From NCBI RefSeq assembly GCF_000003855.2, contig NW_003101674.1, positions 1,807,656 to 1,871,655 of the forward strand: 64,000 nt of DNA, given 5' to 3'. Positions 12,369-25,413 of this stretch are shown one piece after another. Made by a program: the position numbers and the translations under genes. Each line of letters begins with the position of its first letter. The first letter of the stretch is position 1. The notes below the pieces were generated by a model. It did not search any database and was not told the DNA's origin. It saw only the letters and a program-made list of their open reading frames with translations. This stretch comes from Blastomyces gilchristii SLH14081 (taxonomy: Eukaryota; Ascomycota; Eurotiomycetes; Onygenales; Ajellomycetaceae).

Positions 12369-14857
12369 TTAGCTCCTTCTTTCCAGAAGCAGTTCTCATT
12401 AATCAAGAGTCACTGTTTCAGATAATACAGAACTCAGAGTTCAGGTCAGTTAATTATAGCTGATTCATTTCATAAGATATTATCAGCTGCAGTCATGTGA
12501 TCTCTCATTGAGAATATCTTCAATCTCTCACTCAAGCTCATTATCTTCTTCTATAATCTCTGATAATTGTCAGTCAGAAGTCAGTTGAGAAGAGAATGAA
12601 TCAGTAGCAGTGCAGCAGAGTAAGCTTGTATGAAATACATTATGAATCTCTGATAATATGTCAAGACAGTAGTTATAACTATCTAGAACTTCTATTACTT
12701 TATATCTGATATGATAGTAATCTAGTGTACAAGATGAACATGTGATTTGTATATTCTTAAGATTCAATCATATCAGATCTTCTATCTTATATTATTCAGT
12801 GAGATCTCAGTGAATATTAATTTAATTCTCTTGATCTTGTTTCATAGTTGTCATGAAGATCTCTGCTCAATCACAGATATCTCAGAGCTTTGTTACTATA
12901 TTATCAGTGATCTGAATCAGATTGTGAGAGTTCAGTGTGAACTGTGTAATCTCTAGAAGATTCAACACTTTCATATAGTATCTATGTATAAGAAAGAACA
13001 GACTTATATCTATTAAAATAACATCTCAATCATTGATAGCAATCTCTGCATGTAAAAGAAGATTATATCAATCATCTTATAAGTGATTACAGAACTTATA
13101 AAGATAATTCTTTACAGTCTGAATTATCTATTCTGATACATCATTGATCTCAGAGTAATAGACAGTTGACAGACAGTGTATAATCTTGAGAACTTGACAG
13201 ATTCTAGTTCAGAGAGTACTTATGAATTAACAGTCTTAATCTGATACTATAGATCTCAGTAATTCATATATCTGATAGAATAAGCTCTGTAGAAAAGCTT
13301 CAGTGACTTGTTCAGTATTTATCTTATCACAAGATTTCAATATTACATCTTTGCTCAGTCAATTCATGATAATCAGAATGTTTCTATAATTCTTACTCTC
13401 AGATAGATTAATAGTGAAGTTAATTACTACATCTTATCAGATTCTATCAGAAATATTAAGTGATTTTAATAGATCTTTTCTACAGTTCTTTTATAAGATA
13501 ATAGAAGAACAGTGATTACAGTTTCAGACAAAGTATCTGATACTGTTTAATATCTCAGATCAGTAGAACTCTCAGAAGATCATTTTATACAGTTATTCAT
13601 AATCTGAATAACTGATTATATATGAATCATGTATCTCTTGTATTATTCAAGTGTATAAGAGTTCAGAGTGAGAGACTCAGTATTATTCACAGAATTGTAG
13701 AGTATTATTATCATTGATTGAATATTCTGAGATATCAGTTCTTATACATAGTTCTGAGAAAAATCAGAGTGTTTCTTAATATACTGCTTTAGTGAGAATC
13801 TGAAGAAGTTCATCTGTCTAAGCTGCTGTATACCACAGTTCATTCAGTGTAGAAGAAGTGAAGATATCAATAGCAGTTCTAACTGAAGAAGCATGTATAG
13901 TGTCATGAACTGTTTTATCTTAATCAACTAGTATCTTCAGGTTCAAGAGCTGATGCTCTTGATTTATTCAGTGAGTATCTGTTATATCAGATGATATATC
14001 TTACTCTTGTTATAAAAGAGTATCTATTATCAAGTTCTGGCTGTCAGAACAGTAGTGTATTATAAAATAAAAGCAGCTTAAGAACTCAGATTATTATATC
14101 TGTTATTCAGTGAGTTTACAGATAGTTGTAAAGTATTTGAGATTCTTATAATCTATGACTATTTCAAATTCAGAGACACTTCGAAGTTCAGAGTCTCATT
14201 CTTTTAAACAGTGTACAATTGTGAGAAGTTTCTTATCATAGATCTCATAATTGTATTCAGCAGGACTTAGTTTCTTAGACATGAAGATACATGATTGTAG
14301 AACATCTTCATCATCATATTATAATATCACTTCTTCTGTTATATAGTCACAGAAATCCGCTTCAATAACTGTCTTATAATCAGAATCAAATGTTATTAGT
14401 AGAGAGATATTAATGAATATCTTCTTTATCTGTGTAAATACAGCTTCAGTGTCTGCTGATCATTGAAATACTGAGTCTTTCTTAGTAAGATCTGAAAGTG
14501 ATCTTATAATATCTGAGAAGTTTCATATAAATCACTGATAGAAGTTAGCAAATTCAATGAAGCTTTATATATTCTTCACAGTATGCAGAGCTTCTCATTC
14601 AAGAATGACAGAGACTTTCTCAGAATTCATTCAAATCCCCTTGTCAGCTTCTATAATAAAACTCAGATACTTGATACTCTTGACTTTAAAATCATACTTA
14701 TCAATAGCTATTAGTAGTTCTGCTTCTCATAGCTGTTGTAATATCTTTCACACATGTTCTTGATATTCTTTTCTGAATTCATCAGTAAAGATGAGAATGT
14801 TATCTAGATAAGCAGATGCAAATTCATCAAGGAAATCTCAGAGCACTCAGTTGATAT
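12369..14857 (-). pseudogene. Element F pol, 3' part (RT end, RNase H, integrase, chromodomain)
   Basis: Minus-strand reading from the LINE insertion point. The RT catalytic motif AYLDNILIFTD lies at about 14790-14815, followed by the RT thumb, RNase H (about 14150-14400), the integrase zinc module and core (about 13100-13700) and, at about 12400-12700, a SYNQLT-containing chromodomain preceded by EIEDILNERS. The last codons run almost to the 3' LTR, as in G. TGA stops sit where G and other Gypsy elements have Trp. The N-terminal part continues at 22536-23643. Confidence 0.78.
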
Positions 14858-14869
14858 ACTTCTGAAATG

Positions 14870-16564
14870 CCACCGGCTCAAGCAATCTTTGACATATCAA
14901 CCGCTCCACCACGAACTCGCTCGATTTTTCGAATAAGAACCCGCCGATAGATCCATCGAAAAGCCCTCGATCATACGAGCATTCTGACCCCATCGCCGAC
15001 CCCATACCCTGTGTGGTGGTGGAGTTATCCAGCCAAATGTGAACCAGACATTGTTCGAAACTCCTGTGTGGGATTATCCCTCATTCTCCCCTATCACACC
15101 ACAACCCCGGGCCAAATTGCCATACAAATTGTAAGGTGAAGAGACCTAGCCATATGCACCAATCTTCTCGATTTTGGAAGATCCCTGATCTGTAGTTGTG
15201 GAGATATCTGAGAAGTGATCTCTGTGAAAACCCTGTCCATCTTTGATGTTTCAAAACACCAATGCCAAGTCTCACCCTTGTACCGCCCTTCCTAATCTGG
15301 CCCATCCCCAGCAGAAAAATACAAAAAGATACCTCAGTGATAATATCAAGCATATAACCAACAGCCACTTCTGAAGTGCAACCTCCGCTGTCTGTCTTCA
15401 GTGTATCTAGACATCAACACCAAGTCTCACCCTTGTATCACCCCTCTCAATCTGGCCCATCCCCAGCAGAAAAGTACAAAAAGATACCTCAGCAACTGTA
15501 TTTGATACATAATTGGCAGACACAACAACTATAAAATCAGTATATCTCAAGGTCTGACTGAGCCTTTGATCCCTGCACAGTGAGATATATTAAATCTAGT
15601 TTTAATATCTCAATATTCAATAGATTCTGCAAGAGATTGAGAACAGTAATACTAGATTTCTATTGAATCTGAGAATTAACTCTATATTGATATAATCATT
15701 GACAAAGTCTTCTATTTTGAGATATAAATAATCAGTTCCTCTACATCCCGCTGACAATATTTATATTATTATATAGAAACAGACTTATATTCTCTATAAT
15801 ATCAAGACTCTGAAGAGAGAAAGTCTTGATAGAGAGTATATAGTAGTGTATATCTTAGCAGTTTCTATCTCATTCTTCTGCAGCAGTTAATGCAAAAAAA
15901 GAAAAAAAGAGCTTAGAAATAGTTTTTTACTTCTCTTGAAAAAGTAAGATGTTTTTCTCTGAGTTTTACACAATATTCTTACAAAGAATTAAAAACAGAG
16001 CTGTTTTCTGTCATAATTTCATATTCTTTTAAGTAAGAATTACTTTTTCAGTGACTAAAGAGCTTTTATTAATACTTAATTCTTTTTTACACTCTTTATT
16101 AACTGATTTGAGTTGCACACTTGTTATATGAGAAGAATTGAATGATTTAGAATAAAATTGAAATAGTTTTAATCAATTTCTCTGCAAAAAATTGATTTAT
16201 TTTTTATCAGTTTTTCTCTCAAAAACTGTCATATCATCTGATTTATTATCAATTGATATCATACTTTTTCTCACTGTATCTCAAGAAAGAGATTGTAAAG
16301 ATTTTATTGATTTATCTTAAAAATCAATTTTAGTTTATTAGATTCTCTTCAAAAATCTAACCTAGTTACTGAACTAGTGTGAAAAAAATCAGATATTTTA
16401 TATATAAAAGTCTTTTATTCTTCTTTTAAAACAGTCTAATCAACTTTTCAATTGAAAACAGACTTAGAAACCTCTTAATTGAAACAGTCTGATCAACTTT
16501 TCAAAAGAGTTTAATACATATCTTAATTAAAACAGTCTGATCAACTTTTCATTGAGTGAGAATA
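14870..16564 (+). other. LINE 5' untranslated region with internal tandem duplication
   Basis: The first 720 bases are rich in CC, GG and CG, in sharp contrast to the rest of the LINE. A segment of about 90 bases at about 15266-15345 (CAAGTCTCACCCTTGTA start) is repeated with few changes at about 15421-15505, a 155-bp period, as in promoter-bearing LINE 5' regions. From about 15590 onward CC/CG disappear and the sequence becomes T/A-rich. A 95-codon open frame on the minus strand here (15081-15368) has no recognisable features and I do not call it a gene. Confidence 0.7.
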
Positions 16565-18166
16565 ATGAGTTCAAAAATTCACTCAGTTGATGTGAAAAAA
16601 GATGCTTTCTCAAATACTATTCCTGAGATTGAAATTCTGAAGAGAAGAAAGAAAGAAGAAATAGAGAAACAACAAGTTCTTGAAATACAGAAACTTGAAA
16701 AAGTAAGCAAGATTCTTGAAAAGCAGTGTCTGAGTGAGATAAATGAAGAAGTTTTGTTAATTCTTCATACTCAGACTAGATAACTACAGGAGATGATCAA
16801 GTTCAAACTTAGAATTTCAAACACAGTTTAAAAAACATTGAAAATTTCTAGTACAATCACTGACTTCTCATCTTACTCTTCTTTCTTCTTTTCTACTTCT
16901 TCTTCTTCTTTAAATCAGAAGAAAACATATACTTAAGCAGCTGAATCTGCTATCTCTAAACCTGCTGTCTCAAAATCTGCTCAAAATCCTGAGAAAACTG
17001 AGAAGAATACTGCTCATACCTCTATTCATAGAAAAGTGAAAAAGAAAATGTAAAAAGAGAAAAACTTTCAAATCTTCAGAAATAGAAGACTTATTCTCAA
17101 AGTCTCAAATCAGGACATTCTGTAAAGAAACAAGCTAAACTCAAATCTCATTTTCAGAATCAGAAATAAAATTAATCAGCAGTTCTTTTCTCAGTTGATG
17201 ACTGATATTGAAGTTCAAAAATCAGTCATAGCTTCAATTGAGTCATCATTCTTTGAAAACTTCATCATTCTGACTACAATGTCTGAATTCAGTGCTGAAT
17301 TCCTTATTCAGAATGAGAATCTCTGAAAGTCAGTAGTAGAATCTTTGTTAAACACAATAATTCTATCTGAAAGAGATGAAAAGTAAGACAAATTCATTCT
17401 TTATAATATTTCAGTTGAAATTTTTGACTGTGAAGAAGAAATGCTACTTCTTAAAAATAAATTAGAAGAATACAACTCTATTCAACTGAGAAAAGAGCCT
17501 GTATAACTAAATTCAATTGAGTTCAGACAAAGTAGAAGAAATAGCTCTGTTCTAGTATATATAAAAACACTTAAACAGTCAAAGATCTCTGAAGTAAGAG
17601 TAGCAGATTTGAAAATGAGAGTTCATGAATACAAAGACTCAAGAATGAATCTCAAAGCTCAAACACAGTGTTCAAACTGTTAAAGATATGAATACTTTGC
17701 AATCTTCTGTTTCAGAGACTCAAAATGTGTATTCTATATCAGAGATTATAAAACTAGTAAGCATAAATATGAAACATGCTTAAAAAGAGATGAAATATGT
17801 CAATACACTCTGCTTAAATGCTCTCATTGCAAAGAAAAACATACATCTAGCTTAAAAGAATGTATGTTTACTTCAAGAACTCAAAAGAACTGAAGAAAAG
17901 ATGAAGCTCAAAGCAAATCTAGAACTGAAGAGAATAGTCAAGTCAGTAAACTCATAACTGTAAGCTTAAAAAGAAGAAACTCTTAACTATCTAAATCTTC
18001 AAACTTCAATTCTTCAGCTAAATGTAAACAGAATTTGAATTCTCAAACTTCTATTAAAATTAGAGAATTGAGAAATAACTCTGATAATAAACTAGATATA
18101 ATGTAAGCAGTTGAGATTTCTACTTTTCAGAATAGTTATAATTTACTATCTGATGATAGTGATTAG
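16565..18166 (+). pseudogene. LINE ORF1 (gag-like nucleic-acid-binding protein), degraded
   Basis: The first ATG at 16565 opens MSSKIHSVDVKKDAFSNTIP, followed by a Lys/Glu-rich probable coiled coil (KRRKKEEIEKQQVLEIQKLE). Three CCHC-type knuckles lie at about 17670-17870: C-S-N-C with Tyr in the His position, a second around KCVFYIRDY ending YETC, and a third LKCSHCKEKH ending KEC. ORF1 of LINEs coats element RNA. Internal stops, including one at 16781, break it. The end is taken at the TAG at 18164, but that could itself be a mutated Gln codon. Confidence 0.75.
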
Positions 18167-18239
18167 ATTCTACTCTACTCTCTTTTAGTATGAATATACA
18201 ATAAAAATAATAAAAAAAGTTTAAAAACTCTTCAAAAAT

Positions 18240-21200
18240 CACATTTATTCAAAATAATGTGAATAGAAACTTAAATTGCATTTATTCTTATCTTCAAATT
18301 ATATTTGAATAAAAAGTTGATTTTATACTGCTTCAGGTGCTGAATTTTGATGCTGAGTAAAAATATGTTATTTATCATTCAAGCTACTACTGCTTTTTCC
18401 TCAAAAGTCTGAGATAAAGTCAAGAGTAGTGATCTATGAAAGAAAGAGATCAAGATATCAATTTAATCTAAGATTTAATATCATGTCTGACTCTGATATT
18501 CTGGTGAGTGATGTTATAGATAAAGAGAATGAGGTTGATACTATACAGCTCATAAATATCTATAATAAAAAGTCATTGAAGAAAAATAATAACATCTGAA
18601 CAATTGATAGAGAATTTCTGAATATAACTTCATCAAGAAACTCTATAATTGCAGAAGATTTCAATGCACATCATTTCTGATGAAATTCAAAATGTAAAAG
18701 AGTAGTAAGAGCTGATAATCTGATTGAATGAATCTTTGAGTATTCAATAGATTTAGTTAACAAGTCTGATCAACAAACATTCTTTAGAAAAGGCATGAAA
18801 CAGAAATCTATTATAGATCTAATCTTCATATCACAAAATCTAATAGAAAAAAGACTTATAAACTGATTTATTGATTCAAATGAGACATCAGAATCAGATC
18901 ATGAGATTATTCAATTTAATATTGAACTGAGTGAGGAATAAATAAGTGAAAATCCTCTTCTCTCTAATCAGTTTAACTTTAAAAAGGCTGACTGAAAGAC
19001 AGTTGAAGAAAGTATAAAACTGTTAAAATCTGAAAGACAGAGTGAGCTGTATTGAAATCCTGGTCAAGATATCTCAAATGAAATGCTTCAGAATAGAGTG
19101 AAGCTCATTGCATCTATTATTCTAGCAAGTATTAAAGATAATATTTCAAAGAGAAAGTCTTCTGAGTATTTAAAATCTTGATGAAATGAGAATATCACAT
19201 CTAAAAGAAAACAATTGACTACTGCTAAAAGAGATTGAAAGAATGATATAATTTCTGATAAAGAGTTCAAAGCTGTCAGAAATGAATATTTTTCAGATAT
19301 TAAAAAAGCTAAAACAGACTGCTGGAATAAATTTCTTAAAGAAGTATAAGAAAAAGAAGTTTTTAAAGCTTTTAACTATACTAAAACAAGAAGTGTAGCA
19401 AAACTATCAATCTTAGAATATGAGTTTCAGAATGAATTATATACAGCAAACTCTTTTGAGAAAAAATATCAAGCTTTTATAAGAACTCTCTTTCAAAACT
19501 CATCAGATTCAGATTCAGAGAAAGAGAATATATCACTTCTCAACTATATTGATGAAAATGACTGAGAATGACCTGATCTTACTCAAGATGAATTAGAGTC
19601 AGCTATCTTCTCAAGTTTAGTTAAGACTGCTGCAGGGCCTGATTCAATTAATCACTTAATTATTCAAAATACATACTTCTACTTAAAGAATGAATATTTT
19701 GAGCTCTTTTTCAATCTCTTGAAAAATGAATATCATTCTGAATGCTGAAGAGAAGCCACTGAAGTAATTCTTGTAAAACCTAATAGAAAAACTTCAATTC
19801 TCAAGTTATATAGAGTAATATCTCTATTGAACGGCCTAGAAAAGGTTTTAGAAAAGATAATAGCTACTCAACTATCTTTTATAAGCTTTAGCAGTAATTC
19901 TCTTTTATTCAGTGAATAAATGAGAGATAGAAAACAGTACTCTGCAATTGACACTGTTCTCTCAGTTGTTCATAATATTCAAATAGCAAAGCATGAAGAT
20001 CTGGTCTCAACTGCAGTTTTTATTAATATAAAAGAAGCATTTGATCATGTTTCAAAGTCAAAGTTAATTCAGACATTGAAGATATTAAAACTGTCACTTT
20101 CTCTAATAAAATGAGTTAACTGTTTCATATTTAAAAGAATTATACAACTTTTCTTTGATACAATGAAATAAGACAAGACTGAGATAAAAATAGAAGTATC
20201 ACAAGAATCTTCAATCTCACTCATTTTATTTACAATATACACTGTACATCTATTCAAAAATAGAAATATGAGAATAGTGCAATCTTCAAGTTAAGTGAAT
20301 GATATTGATCTAGTCTACAGCTCAAAAACTATCAAAGAGATTTTAAAAGTAATTGAAGAAGCTGCAAAGGAAATCTTTATTAGAGCAGATATCAATTAAA
20401 TTTAATTTAATATGAATATAACTGAGTTAATTCATTTCTTTTCTAAATTCAATGAGAAAGAACTATCTCTAACTCTTTTAAATAGAGAGATTAAACTCAG
20501 TGTAAATATTAAATAATTAGAAGTATGATTAAACTCCAAGTTGAATTTTAAATATCACATTCAACAAAGAACTGTCAAGACAGAAAGACTATTAAACAAC
20601 ATAATCAGACTATCAAATACAGAGAGAGGTCTATTCTTCCAGGCTATGAGACAGTTATATATAGCCTGTATTACATCAGTAGCTGATTATAAAGTTCAAG
20701 TTTGATAGAATAATTAAGAGAATTTCACTGAACTCTTTCAAAGTCTGCAAAACAGAGTCTTGAGAAGAATTCTGAAAGCATTCAAATCATCTTCTATTAA
20801 AGAAATGAAAATTGAAGCTTCAATTCCTTCTCCTGCTATTAGATTTGAAAAGGCCTGTATGAACTATGCTCTGAGAGTTATAAAGATGAGCTCAAATTAT
20901 ATAATCAGAGAAAGTGTCTCTTCTTTATTTTCATCAATTAACTCTGGAAATGAACTGAATTGAAATAGATTTCTTGATTGAAATGAAAATAATTCTTCAA
21001 AGAAAATGCCTTCTTAACTGTACAGACTATGCTCTCTCATTAAAAATCAATTTTCTTCTTTAAATGTTGAAAAAGTTGATCATGAGAAGTTATGTCTCTG
21101 AAGAGAAAAGCTTGAATCTCTTATAGACTTACAAATAAGTAAACTATTAAAAGAGAAAGAATATGAACAGCATTTGAAGAGAATTTCTACAATTAATATA

Positions 21201-22143
21201 AAAGACTCTATTCTGATTTATTCAGATGACTCAAAAAATGAGAATTTAAATAGATTAGGCATAGGCATTGCTTATACTGAAGATAATATCAATTTTATCT
21301 CAGATTTCTGAAATCTAGACTGTGAATCTGAAGTCTTTGATGCTGAACTATTTGTAATAGTGAAAGCTTTCAAACTCATAGAAATAAAATCTTATAAAAG
21401 AGAAAATAGTTTGAAAGAGATATGAATATTCTCTGATAGACAAGCTGCTTTAAAAAGACTTAGAAATAGTCAGATTCATAATGATTAAATGAATCTTGAA
21501 CTGATCTTAAACTCTGTTTTGAAAATTCAAAAGAGAAGAATATCAAAGCTGATAATTCATCTACACTGAGTTCCTGCTCATATGAATATTCATGACAATG
21601 AATTGGCTGCTTCAGCTGTAAAAAAGAGTGCAGAATTAAGCTGATCTATTCAAAAAATTATGTTCTGATCTTTTATAAAGAGAAAAATAAAAGAATCTTG
21701 TTTAGACAAGTGAAATGAAAGCTGGCAGAAATAAAAGAAGAGTATACATTATTCAAGATTTGAAACAAAACCCAAGTGGAAATCTTGTTTAATTAAATGT
21801 AAAAAGAAAATATTCTCATCTATAATACAGCTGAAACTAGAACATGACTATTTCAAATCTTATATACAAAGATTTGATGATAGATTTGACTCAATAGAAT
21901 ACTCATTCTGCAATGCAAATGAGAATTCTGAGTATATTATAATGCACTGTGCATTATACAATAGTCTCAGAGTCAGATTGAAAGAGAAGTATGATCTAAA
22001 TCAATTAAATATGAGATTCTTATTCTCAACTGAGACAGGAATTAAATACTTAATAGACTTTCTATCAGAAACTCAAGCAGCTACAAGAAAATGACTAAAT
22101 TCAGAATTATCTAAATATGAAGAGGAGAAAATCAATCAGATAT
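18240..22143 (+). pseudogene. LINE ORF2 (endonuclease, reverse transcriptase, RNase H), degraded
   Basis: Domains in order. The apurinic-like endonuclease has EDFNAHHF at about 18655-18680, followed by two TGA codons where Trp-Trp is usual, and a C-terminal ESDHEII at about 18890-18910. The RT has INIKEAFDHVSK near 20030 and its catalytic box reads stop-VND (YVDD expected) at 20292-20303. RNase H begins LIYSDDSK near 21215, contains FSDRQAALK near 21430 and ends HWVPAHMNIHDNE-like near 21565-21605. A C-terminal C-x-C...H...C cluster is near 21910-21955. It nicked target DNA and copied its RNA there. It is inactivated by many TGA stops. Confidence 0.85.
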
Positions 22144-22523
22144 AGTCTGTTAAAACAGCTATATACTATCTTTTAATAATTTGTTTTGTTACAGTCTCTC
22201 TTTACTTTATCTTTTTCTTTCAATTCCTTTCTATCTATCTATTTAATGTGTCTATCTTTAAGACTGTGTTCTCTTTCTCTTTTCCTTTGTCATGATATTG
22301 TCAAATGATTTCAAAGTATCAGAAGATGTTAAAACACTGCAATTTGTAAACAGTTTTTGTATTCTGGGCTGGAATTTTCTGATTTTGCATATCTGAAATT
22401 GATGAATGTATAATAGTTAACTTTACAGATATAGGAAAAACCCTGAGAACTAAAAGTTCTCAGGTAGATGTCATAGTCTCTGACTGTATACATCTATAAT
22501 TGAAGAATAATAATAAAATAATA
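22144..22523 (+). other. LINE 3' untranslated region and TAA-repeat tail
   Basis: No reading frame. The last 230 bases match 63382-63606 closely, ending in AATAATAATAA-type repeats just before the TSD. The segment about 22350-22500 keeps GGGCTGG and CCC and is clearly less mutated than ORF2. Confidence 0.8.
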
Positions 22524-22535
22524 ACTTCTGAAATG

Positions 22536-23643
22536 TACTGAGAGTGTTAATCAGTTCAAAGAGTGTGACTATTCATTCAAAGAGATTATAATATGTTTAA
22601 AATGCTATAAGTCATTCATCTTCTTCAGTGATACAAATCTTATGAAACATGGTAACAACATCTAGTTTTATAAATCATTGAGCTCATCTGATCTGTGCTA
22701 GAGTTTCATTGATGAGAGATAAGAAATATCAATCTTTCTTTGTCAATCTGTTCAGATCTCAATAGTTCACACAGAATCAGAGTTCTTCATCTGGTTTCTT
22801 TACAAAGAGAATAGAGACTGCAGTGAAAGAGTTGCTAACACATATAAATTCTTTATCTAACAGATCATTGAGTGTCTTTTGAAGAACAAGAAGTTCATCT
22901 CAAAACATGTTATAAAGAGGTTCTCATGATAGTTCAGAGTTCTTATCATTCTTTTCCTCTAACTTGATACAGTGATTCACTTCAGAACCTTGTAAGAGAA
23001 GTATATTCATAATATTATCTTATCAGAAGACATCTAGATATTCATGATATTATTGAGAGAGTTTCATACAAGAATCTGTTATTATAACACAGGATAACTG
23101 TTCTAGAGCCTTTTTGATATCAGCCAGACTGATGAAATAGATTGATATATAATTCTGCTGTCAGTGAACTTGTCAGTGACTCTGTCAGTGATTTTGATAA
23201 TGACTTCTTTTTCAGAGTATTTTATACACATTGGCAGAGATCTGTGTCAGATTCATGATGTTGTGAATGTCATCTTCATGAACTCTATTATTGTTAGAGA
23301 ATATCAAGCTTCTGTTTCAAGTATTTAATAAGATGCCTTGTTCAGATAGCCAGACAAGTCCTAACATAAGATTGTAATCAAGATTATTAACTTTATATGC
23401 ATAGACATCTTCACATTGATGTCCTCTCACATCTATGATCAGCTTCATCATGTAATGAGTATAAATGTTCTTTGAACTATCAAATCCTGCAAGAAGTCAG
23501 GGTTTTAATAGAAGAATACACTAAAGATTATAACATCTTATAACTGAAGATTTTATCATTGCATAGTGATATAGACTGCTGTCTATCATGACTTTCATAT
23601 TATACATATTATCAATCACAGTAGATACAAGAATTACATTCAT
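22536..23643 (-). pseudogene. Element F pol, 5' part (protease and RT start)
   Basis: Minus-strand reading from the ATG at 23643. The aspartic protease is recognisable by VMIDSS (D-S-G expected) near 23580, followed by the RT N-terminal region and RT palm up to the LINE at 22535. The pol ATG lies two bases after the gag TAA stop and in another frame, the same arrangement as in G. Several TGA and TAA/TAG stops are present. Confidence 0.75.
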
Positions 23644-23649
23644 TGTTAT

Positions 23650-24785
23650 CTTCTCTTCAAATCATTGTCATCTGACCTCTTCAAGCTTCTGTTTATGAAT
23701 TTAAACAGAAGCTAATCATTTCTCTGTTTCACTGAGACATTCTCATAGTTATCTTCTGAATCTTTCTCTAATGTAATGTGGTTGGCGCAGACAGGCGCTG
23801 ATCTTTCTCTTAAGTGTGAAGACATATAGATTGATCAGCAGTTGAAAGCAATGTGTTCTAATTAATTACAGTTAATGCATACTTCACATCAACATCAATC
23901 AGTGACTTCTTCAGAAGTGATCTCAGGGATTCAGAAGTCTGTCTGAACAGTGAAGACTCTTGCTTATGTGTAGATATTTGAGTCTACTCAATTCATGACA
24001 TCTGCATTATTGTTATTTCTCAGCATGAGTGTATAAGTCACTGAGATGTAACATCTTCTGCCACTGTTCTGTATATTCTTGAGCTTGATAAGATGATCAT
24101 TCATTGTTCAGAGCTGTGTGCAGAAGTCTTCATAAGTCTGGTCTTTATCTGCACTTACAAGAGTCTGTAAGAGTTTGAAAGTTAATGTCTTCTTGAGCAT
24201 GCTAATCTTCATTCAATTTTCTCAAGATTAATCACCTACTTCTAGAATCTTAATATTGAAGTCAGTGATGAATGTTGTAAGAGAAGTGTTTCTCTGTCAG
24301 ATACTCTGTAATCAATCTAATACTTTCTGTTGCATGGCAGTGTCTCAGAACAGAATATCAAGATGTTTCATAATGTTTTCAGACATTCATAACACTGATT
24401 TATATGCTTTCATTCATGAATGAAACTTCTGTTTCATGTGATCTTTCAATCATTCATTGATATATCAATCTTGATTGATTAATGAACTGATGAAATCTTC
24501 ATCTACACTCAGTTTCATGAGCATTTCTATTCTTCATGATGAGTAGAGAGTGAGATCAGAAGTATCAAAATATGCAGAAGCATTTAAGCATTCTTTCAGT
24601 GCTTTTATATTCAATTCTGTAGATGTTGAAATTGTATGAATTAATTGTTAAATCTCTTCATATTGAAGTTGTTAAGTTGCATGTATATCAGCTATTTATT
24701 GTTATTGTAATTTCAACATTACTCAGAGTCACTGTGATATTATATCTATACTCACATTTGAGAGTTTCATATTATTATTAGACAT
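23650..24785 (-). pseudogene. Element F gag, degraded
   Basis: The ATG at 24785 opens MSNNNMKLSNVSIDI. The body contains ALKECLNASAYFDTSDLT, a WLKDHMKQKFHSW-type helix and SMLKKTLTFKLLQTLVS, typical of chromovirus gag. A complete zinc knuckle remains at about 23860-23905: C-I-N-C, four positions (one a stop), H, I-A-F-N, C. The frame ends at TAA near 23650. Stops are TGA at probable Trp positions, so the protein is inactive. Confidence 0.78.
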
Positions 24786-25099
24786 TATTATATTGATTGT
24801 CAGATGTATGATATCTGTGAAAGTGTAATCATATTCTCATACATCTGAGTGTCAGAACTCTCAGGTCTTTCACTGATATTCTCTTATAAGATCTTATTCT
24901 CTTTGTAAGATCTTGTTACAGAGTCAGAGTAACTGATGAGCAAGCTTCCATCTGAGAACTCAGTGTCTGCTTAACTGTGTTTTCTCTTTCTTATGTGTTG
25001 TTACATGTTCAGATATCTCTCAATGAATAATTATTTCTAATGAGAAGATGATGCATGAATAATTGTCTTCTAATAAGAAGACAATGAACATTTTTATAG

Positions 25100-25408
25100 T
25101 GTAAGAGGCCTACACTGAATAGATCAGTATAATATTAATAGGTCTTATATAACAAAGATAAAAACATTAGAGAAGAAAAGAAAGAGAAAGTGCGAGAATC
25201 AGTGATTGAGATGAATATTTATATGTGTATGTGATGACATATGTGATGAAGCTTCAGGGCAGAAGAATATATGCGTGTTCATAGCGGCTGAGGATTGGTG
25301 ATTGAGAATGGCTGAGAATCGGAGTGTATGTGTTTGAGAATGAAGCGGTTGAAATCTGTGAAGTGTAATGGAATAGTCTATATGATTGATCGGGCGCAGC
25401 CCGTCACA
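25100..25408 (-). repeat. 5' LTR of element F
   Basis: 309 bp, same length as the 3' LTR. Ends TGTAAGAGGCC and CCGTCACA on the plus strand. The CGGGCGCAGCCCG-type terminal hairpin is intact here. Flanked by TSD TATAT at 25409. Confidence 0.92.
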
Positions 25409-25413
25409 TATAT

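Larger units (their letters stand above)
14870..22523 (+). mobile_element. Full-length LINE (non-LTR retrotransposon) with ORF1, APE, RT and RNase H
   Basis: Inserted in the F reverse transcriptase. The 12-bp TSD ACTTCTGAAATG is at 14858-14869 and 22524-22535; F is continuous across it when compared with G. The element has a long 5' region, ORF1 with zinc knuckles, ORF2 with endonuclease, RT and RNase H, and a 3' tail of TAA-type repeats. The presence of RNase H and three ORF1 knuckles suggests the Tad/I group (inference). Length 7654 bp. A truncated second copy of its 3' end is at 63382-63606. Confidence 0.92.
12060..25408 (-). mobile_element. Element F: chromodomain Gypsy retrotransposon, split by a LINE
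   Basis: Two 309-bp LTRs (12060-12368 and 25100-25408) and 5-bp TSD TATAT (12055-12059 and 25409-25413). Coding direction is minus, so the 5' LTR is at 25100-25408. A polypurine tract abuts the 3' LTR (complement of 12369-12385). Removing the LINE and its TSD leaves about 5.7 kb, close to the 5765 bp of G, which belongs to the same family. Confidence 0.93.

Noticed and set aside
15081..15368. 95-residue minus-strand open frame in the LINE 5' region
   Set aside because: Antisense to the LINE, overlaps the duplicated promoter-like units, no domain or conservation visible.
16556..16783. Independent small gene of 75 residues
   Set aside because: It is the start of the LINE ORF1, cut by a stop that is probably a mutated codon; the frame continues beyond.
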